Positions 34,871 through 47,305 of a stretch of 64,000 nt of DNA are shown here, piece by piece. The translations under genes and the position numbers were made by a program. The stretch comes from Branchiostoma lanceolatum (taxonomy: Eukaryota; Chordata; Leptocardii; Amphioxiformes; Branchiostomatidae). The notes beneath the pieces were generated by a model. That model did no database searches. It had not been told where the DNA came from and saw only the letters and a list, made by a program, of their open reading frames with translations. The first letter of the stretch is position 1; every line of letters begins with the position of its first letter. The stretch lies in assembly GCF_035083965.1 (NCBI RefSeq), contig NC_089722.1:32473958-32537957 (forward strand), given 5' to 3'.

Positions 34871-35937
34871 GAGGAGATTCTTTGAGGAGCACCCTGAGCG
34901 AGCCTTATGTAACCAAGAAAAGGGGTTAGACAATGATTGCATAATAGCGTTATGTAACATTGCCAACAGACAATATGTGCAGATTTTAATATTTGCAGAC
35001 GAAGAAAAGTGGTTAGACAATGATTGCATAATAGCGTTATGTAACATTACCAACAGACAATATGGATTGGAGGATGATCTCTTTCTGGGAGTACTAGTAT
35101 TGGAAATGCTTTTGTTTGCGCGTTCGCAGCTAGAACTCACGATCCTGTTGTCGCATTGGTGTGTAACTTGGCATATCGTTTGCCATGTTGGGCGTGGTGA
35201 TGCACGATGTCTTTGTTACACCGTAACTACATTTATCGTCAATGCGATATCGTAATTGCACCCCTATGATTAATGGCATGTGCCACTGCCCTGCCTTTTA
35301 GAGACCATGCTATAATCCGTTCCGCTTGGCTAGAATACTTCAGGCAGATACGGGGTATAATGTATCTTCCCTACTTGCTGTGATCGTATAGTCACTGTTA
35401 CATAATAAAATAGACGATGTGCATCACCACACGCAACCTAGCAAACGATATACCAATGCGACAACGGGAATTGTGAGTTTTAGTTGGGAACATGTGCAGA
35501 GTGACCTCCTGTCAGTGTATAAAGTATGCCGTGTCCAGTCGCAGCTCGCTTACTAGTATGTGCGCACGGGCCGATGCACTTTTACGCACAGTGTGAAAAT
35601 GGAGAATCTCTGGACCTTCAAATTTACCACACATGTAGTTTGTAATACGGAGGCTGTGACAATATAAAAAGTTTACGCAGGGGATGAAAGATTGTTGAGA
35701 TATTTCTCTCAGAAAAGTGCGCGCGGGCCGGGGCCAGTGTCACTTCCGGGTGGTTTCACCGGATTGAGAGATCCGGTGACCTTTGACCTTTGTGAAAAGT
35801 TAGGATAGTACAAATTAGCCTTTTTGTATTGCAAACAGGCTGATAGCTATAGATCAGGCATGCCTGCAATAAATTGTGGAAAGAGAATTTACTGCATATT
35901 TGTGATTTCTGAAACATCTTAGTTGTAAGGCTGAATG

Positions 35938-36060
35938 CAACTATTGTATGTTATCATGTACTTTCGCAGCAAGACTGGCCCCTTGTAACAGCAACAGCTA
36001 GTCAGGCAGCCTTGGCTGCTGTACATTATACGCAGCCGAACAAATAAATAAATAAAAAAA
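35938..36060 (+). mobile_element. 123 bp retroposon with A-rich tail, unit B
   Basis: Ends in AATAAATAAATAAAAAAA and is flanked by GCTGAATG (35930-35937 and 36061-36068), as expected for an L1-type retroposition. Units 0 and A have the empty site (AAGGCTGAATGGTTCG). Its CAGGCAGCCTTGGCTGC core resembles GAGGCAGCCTTGG at about 60909. Shared with unit C. Confidence 0.85.
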
Positions 36061-36464
36061 GCTGAATGGTTCGTTGATAATCTTCAAAAGGGGCCATCTA
36101 GATCTAAATTTGTGACTATTCCCAGAATTTCTAGATCCAATCTGTGCCATGCTGTAAAAACGTACTTTTCAGCAAGTTGACCTCTCCTGTATTGAAAGAA
36201 AAAGATTAATAAACACTTTTTCTTTATTTGTTATAAAACATTACTTGGATTGTGCAGAGATGCAATTTGTGTGGGTCAATACTTTTAATTCTGTAATTAC
36301 CGCTTATTCACTTTTCACACCTAGCTCCACATACAACCCACGATTCCGTTGCTGCATAGGTACTAAAGTATCACAAGATGATATAGGACTGATTTCAATC
36401 TCCTTCCTTAAACATTTAAACCTCCTTGCTGAACATACGATTCTTTCTTGTCGTTCATTTATAG

Positions 36465-36641
36465 AGCAAGAGGAAACAATTTCATACCGTGCCAGCCGGC
36501 CCTGGCCCAGTCTATGCCCTGCTATCCTTGTTGCGGACCCAGGATTTTGTTAACAAAGCAGGGTGCACGGGATCCTTCCACAGACCAATAGCTGTCAGTA
36601 CAGAGAAACCAGACTACAAACCAGCTCCTAACACATACACT
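36465..36641 (+). pseudogene. Isolated sperm-tail PG-rich-like exon, copy 2
   Basis: Same 177 bp exon, same acceptor and donor, as at 13345. It differs by a few residues (ALLSLLRTQDFVNKAGCTG). It is open throughout. Here about 1.1 kb of the sequence that precedes the exon in other units is deleted, which brings the exon close to the shared flank. No partner exons found. Confidence 0.5.
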
Positions 36642-36878
36642 GTAAGAGAAATATCACATAGTTTTGTGATGATATGATGTGTAAGAGTGCACTTGATAAG
36701 TCTTGATTACATTATTAAAAGGAAGAATATGCCAAAAAAAATAGTTACTCAAGCAACTGGATAAAATTTTGAAACAGCCAGACGTTAGAGACAGCATCCG
36801 CTATCTTTTGTCAGGTACAGAACTGGAGAACTAGGTTTTATACCCAAACTCTGAAATGTTAAATGTTAATGTGATGAA

Positions 36879-36967
36879 GACAATCAGGGTGGTTCAATAG
36901 AACATTAAGTCAAGACATTAGGAAATGAGTCTTGACTTAGTCTTCTATTGAACCATCCTACGTTGTC
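36879..36967. mobile_element. Hairpin element, unit B only
   Basis: GGTGGTTCAATAGAA plus TTAAGTCAAGAC pairs with GTCTTGACTTAG plus TTCTATTGAACCATCC around a 13 bp loop. The sequence 36650-37130 is otherwise unique to this junction and shows no gene. Confidence 0.65.
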
Positions 36968-37139
36968 AATTCAATTCAATTCTGAATTTTATGAAACTGC
37001 TTGAGCGACTATTTTTTGGCATATCGTATTACCTGGATGTCTAATCTTCATCAACTTAACAAGAAATAGTGTTTTTCAAATATGAAATTGATACTAAACA
37101 GAGGCGGCGGCACGCAATTTGAAATGGGGGGGAGATAAT

Positions 37140-37960
37140 ATTGAGGTCAAATGTCACAAAGACGAGCGCCGAAGGCGCGACAATACTAGGGGGTCCGGGG
37201 GTATGCTCCCCCGGGAAATTTTGAAATCTAGACCCTCTGAAATGCTATTTCCTGCATTCTGAGGGGCAAATTTTGCTGGAAGAGTAAGCTAAGTCTAATG
37301 ACATCTCTATTTGTAAAAAAAAAAAATGCAGAAGGGTTTCAGCTTAATTTTAAGGAACGGCGCCCTCCCGACCCAACATTTTTTTTTGCCAGTGGCACGA
37401 CATGCTCCCACAGGATAATTTGAAATTCTTGACTCATTGAAACGCTATTTCCTGCATTCTGAGGGGCAAATTTTGCTGGAAGAGTAAGCTAAGTCTAATG
37501 ACATCTCTATTTGTAAAAAAAAAATGCAGAAGGGTTTCAGCTTGATTTTGGGGGAACGGCGCCTTCTCGACATATCATAGTTTTTCGCCAGTGGCACGAC
37601 ATGCTCCCACAGGAAAATTCAAAATGCTTGACCAATTGAAACGCTATTTCCTGAATTCTGAGGGGTAAATTTTGATGGTTAAATAATCTAAGTTTAATGA
37701 CATATCCATATGCGAAAAAAAATACACAAGGGTTTCAGCTTGAGTTTTGGGGGACGACGCCCTCCCGACATATTTTTCCGCCGGAGCGCAACATTGAAAA
37801 CTTTAAAATTTTGACCCATTGAAACGCGCGCTGTTTCCTGAATTTTGAGGGGCAAGTTTTGCTGACAAAGTAAGCTAAAAGGTTAATGACATCATATCTC
37901 TATATGTGAAAAAATACGGACAGAAACAGGCCGTTAGCCAGTTCCTTCGGCGGCCCAAGG
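37140..37960. repeat. Junction satellite, 4 units
   Basis: Landmark at about 37253, 37453, 37650 and 37845, a period of 195-200 bp. It is followed by the GC-rich dispersed repeat (37965-38090) and the RRM2-C 3' flank (38092-39391), without the LINE. Confidence 0.85.
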
Positions 37961-39391
37961 CAGTATTAAAGCCTAGCCTGACAAATCGCGCTCCTAGCGG
38001 CCGGCCGGTCCTGTAACTCCCAGCTGCATAGTCGGGTGGGGGTCAGTAACTTCCGGCCGAGAGCTTGTGTAATCACAGAGTATATTAAAGCCCATGGCCC
38101 ACCAATTTTAATGACGGTTACGGGAGAGTCTTTAGCCAGTGAGAGTTGACTGGGCCTTTTCCCTTTGCTATAGAACCAGAAGATTCCTGTCGTTAGACTT
38201 AGTGCAAAAAAGTGCCTTGTCGATAGCAGGGAAAAATTCTCTAATGGAAACACCTTGGTCAATAGTGAACAAAATTCAGATAAAAGCTTTATAGTTATGT
38301 GATTCAGTAGAGCAAAAACTACTTCAGTAACTAATAATACAAGTTAATTTAGATAATTAATAAAGAAATTAAAATTTATCGGTAGATGTTGAAGAATTCT
38401 ACTTTGCAACGTTCCATCTACAATTTGTTTATTTCATCACATTGAAAAGGAAGAGAAAAACAGGTGCATGTACATGCCTTATAGTTAGGACCTTGCTCAT
38501 AGCAAGTGTACAAGCCAAGGGTTCTTTATCTTGGTACAAAATGTAACCAGAGACGCTACAGGTTCTTGGGCACATGCTTTGTGACCGCCTTACGTTTTCT
38601 ATATTTCAGGTTTTACATGCAGAGTGCAAAATATACTAGCAGCAGATATTGATTCTTCTTTCGGTAATGTCCAAGGCTACCAAGAAAGAACATAGAGAAA
38701 CAAACGCATGGAAATATGAGCAAGAAACTGTTTATTGCTGTTGCGACCTGAGATATTTTACAGCTCCATAATTGAAGTAGACACAGTATGTACAGAAGGT
38801 TGCAAATAGACATATGTTTGACAAAACTTGGCGCCCTCCATTGGCATTGCTGATATAAACAAACTTAACCTGCGACAGCATTAAGATGCATTTTAATACA
38901 TTTAAGCGACTTAAAAATACCTCCAAAAAAAATTGCTTGACAGCTGATGTGGTACAATATATATTAAGTACTTTACATTGGAAAGCATTTCAGAGAATCA
39001 GTTGGGTAAAAAAAATGATCACCTAGTTTAAAATAAGAGGATGTATAAGTATAGCAAAATACAGTCATGCCAGACCGCTCAAGGGATCTACAACATAAAA
39101 ATATAGAATTAGAACTAATTACACAACACATTAAAAGTTATGGTTTCTACTAAACATTAAAAATCCAGATGCCATGATGGTGATCCATTTTATATGTACA
39201 GAATCTCTAAATCATCAAGTGACAAGTCTGATACACATAGGCTGTCAGTGGATCCCAACCAAAAAAGGCATGGATGGGGTGACAGACTGAACACAAAACA
39301 CAGCAATTAATAGTGCTTGTCTTCCACGTCATGTACTATCCACGGACACCCCAACATGTTATCAAGGGGATTAAAAACTGAACAGATCTAT

Positions 39392-42300
39392 CTAGAAGTC
39401 AGCGTCTAATGTAAACTTCTTCTGAGCAGGAGAGGACATCACACCCATCTTCTGGTACTCTCCAACTTTCTTTTCGAAGAAGTTGGTCTTTCCCTCCAGC
39501 GAGATGTTCTCCATAAAGTCGAACGGGTTCTCTCTGTTGAAGATCTAGATAGGGGATGGAACATGAGTAAGTAACTGTAGTCATGTAGACGATAACAAAT
39601 TAACAAAGCACGCAAATGTGTGGAAGAAAGAAATTGGACTATGCGAGGGTGACGACATACCTTACTGCACTTGAGTTCTCCCAGTAGTCTGTCTGCTACA
39701 AACTCGATGTACTGCTTCATCAGGTCATGGTTCATGCCAATCAGCTTCACGGGCAGGGCCTCTGTTAGGAATTCCTGCAATACAAAGATAAAACTTGGTG
39801 AGCAGCTAATAATACAATGTATTGGAATTCAATCCAAGCCTATGATGACACTGAACTATATGCAAGGACTGAACGAGACAAGATAAAAGCTAATAAAAAA
39901 GTCAGCAATGTCAGCAATGCCTTACAGATTATGGGCACTTCTAGATTTCTTCACTTCTGTCTGCAAACTTCAAAAGAAAACATTCATTTAAAATACCTGT
40001 TCGATCTTGACAGCATTCCTGATGATCTGGTGGGTGGCCTCCTCACTGGGCTTGTTTACCAGGTGTCTGAACATCAGGCAGGCAAAGTCACAGTGCAGAC
40101 CCTCGTCTCTGCTGATCAGCTCGTTGGAGAATGTCAGCCCAGGCATCATACCCCTCTTCTTCAGCCAGAAGATAGCAGCAAAGGACCCTGAAGTGGCAAA
40201 GCAGCAAATCCAAATGTCAATACATGTAGAAGGTAGTTTGTATATCTTGAGAAAAATCTACAATGTGAAATATCAATAAGACAATCATGGAAACTTGCTT
40301 TTGCACATTTCATTTTCAATGTCTAACTCTTACCCAGGAGCTTACTGGGATATCATTTAATGATTTGGCTTTTGCACGGTAACGATTACACTGTTGATTG
40401 TGTTCATTTAACTTTATACTAACCTGAGAAGAAAATTCCTTCTACAGCAGCAAAGGCAACAACACGCTCCCCAAATGTGGAGTCCTTGTCTCCGATCCAC
40501 TTGAGAGCCCAGTCAGCCTTCTGCTTCACACAGGGCAAGGTCTCGATTGCATTGAAGAGATGGTCCCTGTGGGAAGATGAGTTTTTGATAATATGAGTGG
40601 AAATACATCACTTTCTGTTTTAGGCCAACTGCAACACGTAACTGCCATCACTCAATATGTATCCTAATGGCAGCAAGTATGATGTGCATGCAGTGTCGTA
40701 GAGACCATGTAATCTATATCCATTAGAGCTTTAGAAAGGATTATATGGGGGGGGGGGCATTTCACTGACCTTTCTGTTGGGTCCTTGATGTAGGTGTCAA
40801 TCAGTAGACTGTACATTTCAGAATGGATGTTCTCAATGGCGATCTGAAAGCCGTAGAAGCACCTGGCCTCTGTAACCTGCACCTCCTGGCTGAATCTCTC
40901 CACCTGGACAGGAGATGAAGAATGTTTTATAACTCATAACCATACCAGAACCAGGGACAAATATTTGATCATCAAGGTTCCTATTGCCCAAAACCATCCG
41001 GAGCAGCAAAATTGAATGAATCAAGTACATAAGTCAGGACATATTATCATGGAGACAAATGCTATTCAGAAAATAGGGGATCAGAGTGAACCATTTTGTT
41101 TGATCACCCAACACTCACCAGGTTCTCGTTGACGATACCATCACTGGCAGCAAAGAAGGCCAGCACGTGCTTGATGAAGTGTCTCTCACCGTCATTGAGG
41201 CTCTCCCAGTGGCCCAGGTCCTGAAGGAAAAAGAAGATCACTGTCAATTAAGAGTTTCAAGTTAAGAGGTTCAATCTAAAAGTTAAATCTGGAATCCCAC
41301 TAGAATCCTTACATCAAATGCAGTACAGGCTAGCTTATTTACATGGAATGCAGAGTAAACATAATTTGTCTGGTCGGTGTGGTGTTAGGTTTTTAGATAT
41401 GCATATGTTGTGATAAATGGGTAAGAGACCCCTTGTGCACAATACATTACCTTCTTGGTTGTTGTTTTCATTTCTAACAATGTTTAGCCAGCACTTATCA
41501 TATGTGTACTTTTCCAATTTTCCTGTTCATGGTGACTTAACTTCCTGACTCCTATGAGTTGTCTACCAGAATGACGGACATTTGATACCTTGGAGAGGTC
41601 TACTTCCTCCGCTGTCCAGAACGACGCCTCGGCCTTCTTGTACATCTGCCAGATGTCGTGGTACTGGATGGGAAAGACTACGAAGCGCCTGGGGTTCTCA
41701 CGCAGGAGGGGCTCATCCTGGGGAAGCAAATTTGCAAAGGAAAGTGTTAATGATCGCTGAAGCCCAATACAAAGGAAAAGTGTTAATGATTGGTGATACC
41801 CACTGAGCACTCTTGGTTGCATTAGTCAGTCACACTAAGGCCAGAATTCTACAAGCTCCCTTGAATAGAACAGACCAAAGATGCTGGGATGTCATGTTAG
41901 TTACTCGAAGAAAGCAAATACAACTTGAAATCAACTACACAAATCATCGTTTTCAAAATGATTTGTTTCATCCATCTGCATGCACGACTATATTTCAGTA
42001 TTGGGATGATGAAAGGGTCTTACCTGTTCCTTACTCTGTGGCTTTTGAACAGTTTCAACCTATGGATAGAATGAAAGATGTTGGATGAATATTGGAATAC
42101 TTAGAAAAATCCGCCGAAAGTCAAATAGGAACGACCTCGAATGTAGTAAATATTAACCAGAATTCTAAGAAAAATTCGCAGAAAATCAAATAGGAACCTC
42201 GAATGTAGTAAATATTAACCAGAATTCTAACAGTAACATTTACTTATGTTATCATTGTTCAGCAGATACGACAATGGCACAACGGGGATAGGCAAATTAG

Positions 42301-43670
42301 ACTGACCATAAGCATCCAGTTTTAAAGGATCCAGTTTTAAGATATTATAAACAAAAACTTACCACTGGTTTCTTGAGTTCCTTGATGTCTGACGATCTTT
42401 TTATATTCTGGAAAACAAAACAGAAATTAGACTCTGATTCAAATTGAGCGAGGGGTTGGGATGAAGTAATATTATGCAATGCGTCTACTCATTTACATAT
42501 CAAAGAAACGCCCTGATAATTTATGTAAATCCATTTTGGCGGGAATTTTACATAACAGCTGGCTTGCAACGGTTTCCTTAATTTGAGCAAGATCTTGGGT
42601 TGCAACCGTCATGTTGTGTAAAAATTGCTACTGGTTTTCTTTGTTGCTTACCTGGCTTTGGCTCTCTCCGAGGACCTTTCTTGCTTTTCCCTTGGAAGGA
42701 GAAGACGGGACCTGAAAGTAGAAACATGAGAAATGAATAAATAGCCCGGGGGAGCGTTAGCATGGAACGGGGCGGTTTACGCCAAGTTGTAGCATGGGAG
42801 TCCAGACATATATATCGGCGCCCCACCAAGCACCGCACGGCCCACCCTCCCGCTGCCCCCTAAGACCGACCCCGCCCCACTCTCCACTGTAAACCCAATC
42901 GGCTAGCAGAGCTTGGGTTTACAGCGGAGAGTGGGGCGGGGTCGGTCTTTGGGGGCAGCGGGAGGGTGGGCCGTGCGGTGCTTGCTGGCGCGCCGATATA
43001 TATGTCTGGACTCCCAGGGTAGCCAATTTGAAACTAATGGAAATTTATAGACAACCAGTCCAAATATAAATTCCATAACGAACTCAATGAAGACTGAGGG
43101 AAAAATAAAGCCGTGAAGAAAGAAAATAATTTTTCCATTTTTGGTTTTCGCGCGCAGTCATTTCCTGTCGAGCATGACAAAGGGTTCAGCCTTTTTAGCC
43201 CCTAATCCGTTGAATTCTCAAAATCTCAATGAACGATTATTAATCATCAACATCCTTGTTTCATAGAATGTGCAACATGTTAACAGTAGTCTAGTCGGTG
43301 ACGAAAGAATGAAAAATTTGCTGAGAAGTAAGACAATTTGTGGCAAGCCGTGATGCACGGATTTACATTTTGGTGCCAACACGAGTACAGCGCCATCTCT
43401 TTGTTTCGCTGTTCTGACCGGCTACACATGCGATATTTTCCCCGAGTTAGCACTGTGGTATGTCTCAATACATTATTGCAGAGCAGCAAACTAGGCAGTT
43501 GGAAATTGGGGGGGTGAAATAAAGATGAATTTCTCTCACTCCCTCTGCTCAAACAAAACAGAAAATGGCGCCGGAAAATTTACCTGATTCTCTCGGTCTG
43601 CAGAGATCTTCAGCGCCGAGAAGTCCTGCTGCACGGACTGGGTAGACTTCGGTGAGTGCATGGTAAGCAT
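39392..43670 (-). CDS. RRM2: Ribonucleotide reductase small subunit R2, copy C
   Basis: Eleven exons: 43670-43584, 42711-42652, 42407-42363, 42059-42024, 41717-41589, 41220-41119, 40903-40770, 40566-40424, 40187-39997, 39774-39661, 39544-39392. Lengths (87, 60, 45, 36, 129, 102, 134, 143, 191, 114, 153) equal those of copy A exon by exon, giving 397 residues. The iron ligands, the radical Tyr in ENIHSEMY and the FTLDADF tail are kept. Copy-specific residues are MLTMHSPKS at the start (shared with B), VQKPQSKEQ in exon 4 and KKRGMMPG in exon 9. Intron 1 holds a 233 bp fold-back element; intron 7 has no LINE. Its cleanest introns make it a useful reference for the others. Probably functional. 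Confidence 0.95.
42790..43022. mobile_element. Fold-back element in RRM2-C intron 1
   Basis: Same insertion as 32117-32355. The left duplication CCAAGTTG (42782-42789) is intact, the right one reads CCAATTTG (43023-43030). The arms pair almost perfectly around the same loop. Confidence 0.85.
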
Positions 43671-43930
43671 CTTTGGTTCTGTAGAGGGAAAATTTGCAGT
43701 CGTGGTAGAAAAGATTGGCGGGACAGAGGAGTGGAGCTGCAACAGAGAGAGTTACACGGACTAACGACAGAATAGCTGGGAGAGACTGAATTTGGCGGTC
43801 TCTGCAGCGCGTTCATATAGCGCGGGACTTGACAAATCTGACCAATCAAAAAAAGGTGAGGCTCTAAGTGGGCGGATTCAACCAATCAGAGCACCGAACG
43901 TCGCGGATTCGACGAAATTTGACCAATCGG
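43671..43930 (-). promoter_or_regulatory. RRM2 copy C promoter
   Basis: CCAAT at 43842, 43882 and 43923 (spacing 40 and 41 bp). GGCGGGA is near 43718 and TTTGGCGG near 43791. Same layout as copy A. Confidence 0.7.
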
Positions 43931-44998
43931 AGAGGAGATTCTTTGAGGAGCACCCTGAGCGAGCCTTATGTAACCAAGAAAAGGGGTTAGACAATGATTG
44001 CATAATAGCGTTATGTAACATTGCCAACAGACAATACGTGCAGATTTTAATATTTGCAGACAAAGAAAAGTGGTTAGACAATGATTGCATAATAGCGTTA
44101 TGTAACATTACCAACAGACAATATGGATTGGAGGATGATCTCTTTCTGGGAGTACTAGTATTGGAAATGCTTTTGTTTGCGCGTTCGCAGCTAGAACTCA
44201 CGATCCTGTTGTCGCATTGGTGTGTAACTTGGCATATCGTTTGCCATGTTGGGCGTGGTGATGCACGATGTCTTTGTTACACCGTAACTACATTTATCGT
44301 CAATGCGATATCGTAATTGCACCCCTATGATTAATGGCATGTGCCACTGCCCTGCCTTTTAGAGACCATGCTATAATCCGTTCCGCTTGGCTAGAATACT
44401 TCAGGCAGATACGGGGTATAATGTATCTTCCCTACTTGCTGTGATCGTATAGTCACTGTTACATAATAAAATAGACGATGTGCATCACCACACGCAACCT
44501 AGCAAACGATATACCAATGCGACAACGGGAATTGTGAGTTTTAGTTGGGAACATGTGCAGAGTGACCTCCTGTCAGTGTATAAAGTATGCCGTGTCCAGT
44601 CGCAGCTCGCTTACTAGTATGTGCGCACGGGCCGATGCACTTTTACGCACAGTGTGAAAATGGAGAATCTCTGGACCTTCAAATTTACCACACATGTAGT
44701 TTGTAATACGGAGGCTGTGACAATATAAAAAGTTTACGCAGGGGATGAAAGATTGTTGAGATATTTCTCTCAGAAAAGTGCGCGCGGGCCGGGGCCAGTG
44801 TCACTTCCGGGTGGTTTCACCGGATTGAGAGATCCGGTGACCTTTGACCTTTGTGAAAAGTTAGGATAGTACAAATTAGCCTTTTTGTATTGCAAACAGG
44901 CTGATAGCTATAGATCAGGCATGCCTGCAATAAATTGTGGAAAGAGAATTTACTGCATATTTGTGATTTCTGAAACATCTTAGTTGTAAGGCTGAATG

Positions 44999-45121
44999 CA
45001 ACTATTGTATGTTATCATGTACTTTCGCAGCAAGACTGGCCCCTTGTAACAGCAACAGCTAGTCAGGCAGCCTTGGCTGCTGTACATTATACGCAGCCGA
45101 ACAAATAAATAAATAAAAAAA
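44999..45121 (+). mobile_element. Retroposon with A-rich tail, unit C
   Basis: Same insertion as 35938-36060, flanked by GCTGAATG (44991-44998 and 45122-45129). Absent from units 0 and A. Confidence 0.85.
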
Positions 45122-46650
45122 GCTGAATGGTTCGTTGATAATCTTCAAAAGGGGCCATCTAGATCTAAATTTGTGACTATTCCCAGAATTTCTAGATCCA
45201 ATCTGTGCCATGCTGTAAAAACGTACTTTTCAGCAAGTTGACCTCTCCTGTATTGAAAGAAAAAGATTAATAAACACTTTTTCTTTACTTGTTATAAAAC
45301 ATTACTTGGATTGTGCAGAGATGCAATTTGTGTGGGTCAATACTTTTAATTCTGTAATTACCGCTTATTCACTTTTCACACCTAGCTCCACATACAACCC
45401 ACGATTCCGTTGCTGCATAGGTACTAAAGTATCACAAGATGATATAGGACTGACGGTTCTAATCGAGAAATAGTGCTTATTGATAAAGATGACATAAAAT
45501 GGACCAAACCATTAAAGTCTGGGGCCACCATCAACAATTATCCACTATAATGGCCCATACCTACACAATTAATCTCCAAATACAACAAAATAGACCAGGA
45601 TAGTAATTATCTGTGATTTAACACCTTACAACAAGATCCATTTCATGCATTTATCTTACAACTGAGCAGGTCACTAGCAAAGGAAAATAACAGACACCTC
45701 ACCCACATTGTACACACTATAATTACTTCACGGAGAATTGTGTCCTACGGACTCTTGTTCATTAATTTTTACTATAAATATCTACAAAATAAGAATGTAA
45801 CGATTGAGAAGTGAGCATATTCTAGCTAATATATTTTCTTCCCTACTGCAACAGCAGTATATTCCATCATCCTGTAAACACATTGTCACCAAGGATATTC
45901 ATGTGGTTTTGTAGTACTACGCGAAAATGATGAACACATGTAAGATCTGTTGTTGTTTTGCAGTATGGAGGCCTGCATGTTCACAATCAGCGTAATTAAC
46001 TTTTTTACTTTCAAGACAAAGAGAAGATATACTGATTGGTGTACTTGTTTCATACCTAACCATTGCAATATGTATCTCTATTCCCACTCAGAATGATCTA
46101 CCAGGTCCCGGATCATACGTGAGACATGGGACACTAGAAAATACAAGTACATCCCTCTCAAAAAAAAAGGGTACTGGTGGATTTGCTTCCAATGTATTAT
46201 TATACGTTATTGTTATGTTGTCAGGGTACCTTATAAGTCTGTGAGATTGAACCAATGTCAGAGTTAGATACTAAATGAAGCAATTTTGCAGTGAAAAATT
46301 GTAATACAGATCAATAAGCATATTGGCATGACACCCCGATCCCGCGGTCCTGTAATATCATCAGTATGAAATCAAAAGGGGCCTTCAATTTCAGTGGAAT
46401 GATAGCCACTTTTTGGCTGGTCACTAGATTCCTATAACGTTACTTAGGTAAGTACCTTGAGGTCATACGGCCCTTATCCACAGAGCACAATTACTTGTAT
46501 TTCAGACAATGATGAACTGTTTCCTTATTCCTGTGAAGTATTTATGATATTTTGTCATTAATACATGTTAATGGAACTTTTACTTTGCTTTGCTTAAACA
46601 TTTAAACCTCCTTGCTGAACATACAATTATTTCTTGTCGTTCATTTATAG

Positions 46651-46827
46651 AGCAAGAGGAAACAATCTCATACCGTCCCAGCCGGCCCTGGCCCAGTCTA
46701 TGCCCTGCCATCCTTGTTGAGGACCCATGGGGACTTTAACAAAGCAGGGTGCACGGGATCCTTCCACAGACCAATAGCTGTCAGCACAGAGAAACCAGAC
46801 TACAAACCAGCTCCTAACACATACACT
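46651..46827 (+). pseudogene. Isolated sperm-tail PG-rich-like exon, copy 3
   Basis: 177 bp open exon nearly identical to 13345-13521, with the same splice-like borders. It lies in the segment that is duplicated from 11.9-18 kb at an offset of about 33.3 kb. Confidence 0.5.
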
Positions 46828-46839
46828 GTAAGAGGAATA

Positions 46840-47160
46840 CCATATAGCACGACATGCTCCCACAGGAAAATTTAAAATTCTTGACCCATTGAAACGCTAT
46901 TTCCTGACTTCTGAGGGGTAAATTTTGATGGTAAAGTAATCTAAGTTTAATGACATCTCTATATGAAAAAAAAATACAGAAGGGTTTCAGCTTGAGTTTT
47001 TGGGGACGACGCCCTCCCGACATATAATTTTTCCACCGGAGCGCAACATTGAAAACTTTGAATTTTGAGGGGCAAAGTTTGCTGACAAAGTAAGCTAAAA
47101 GGTTAATGACATCTCTATATGTGAAAAAAAATACGGACGGGATCAAGCCGTTAGCAAGTT
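46840..47160. repeat. Junction satellite, 2 units
   Basis: Nearly identical to 13535-13860 and followed by the GC-rich dispersed repeat (47170-47300). Confidence 0.8.
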
Positions 47161-47305
47161 CCTTCGGCTGTCTCAGGCAGTATTAAAGCCTAGCTTGACA
47201 AATCGCGCTCCTAGCGGCCGGCTGGTCCTGTAACTGCCAGCCCCTATAGTGGGGTGGGGGTCATTAACTTCCGGCCGAGAGCTTGTGTAAACACAGTGTA
47301 TATTA

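Noticed and set aside
34731-35255. Plus-strand frame of 174 codons repeated near each RRM2 promoter
   Set aside because: It runs straight across the three CCAAT boxes. It is 174, 174 and 175 codons in B, C and D but only 113 in A after indels, so its apparent conservation reflects duplication of promoter DNA.
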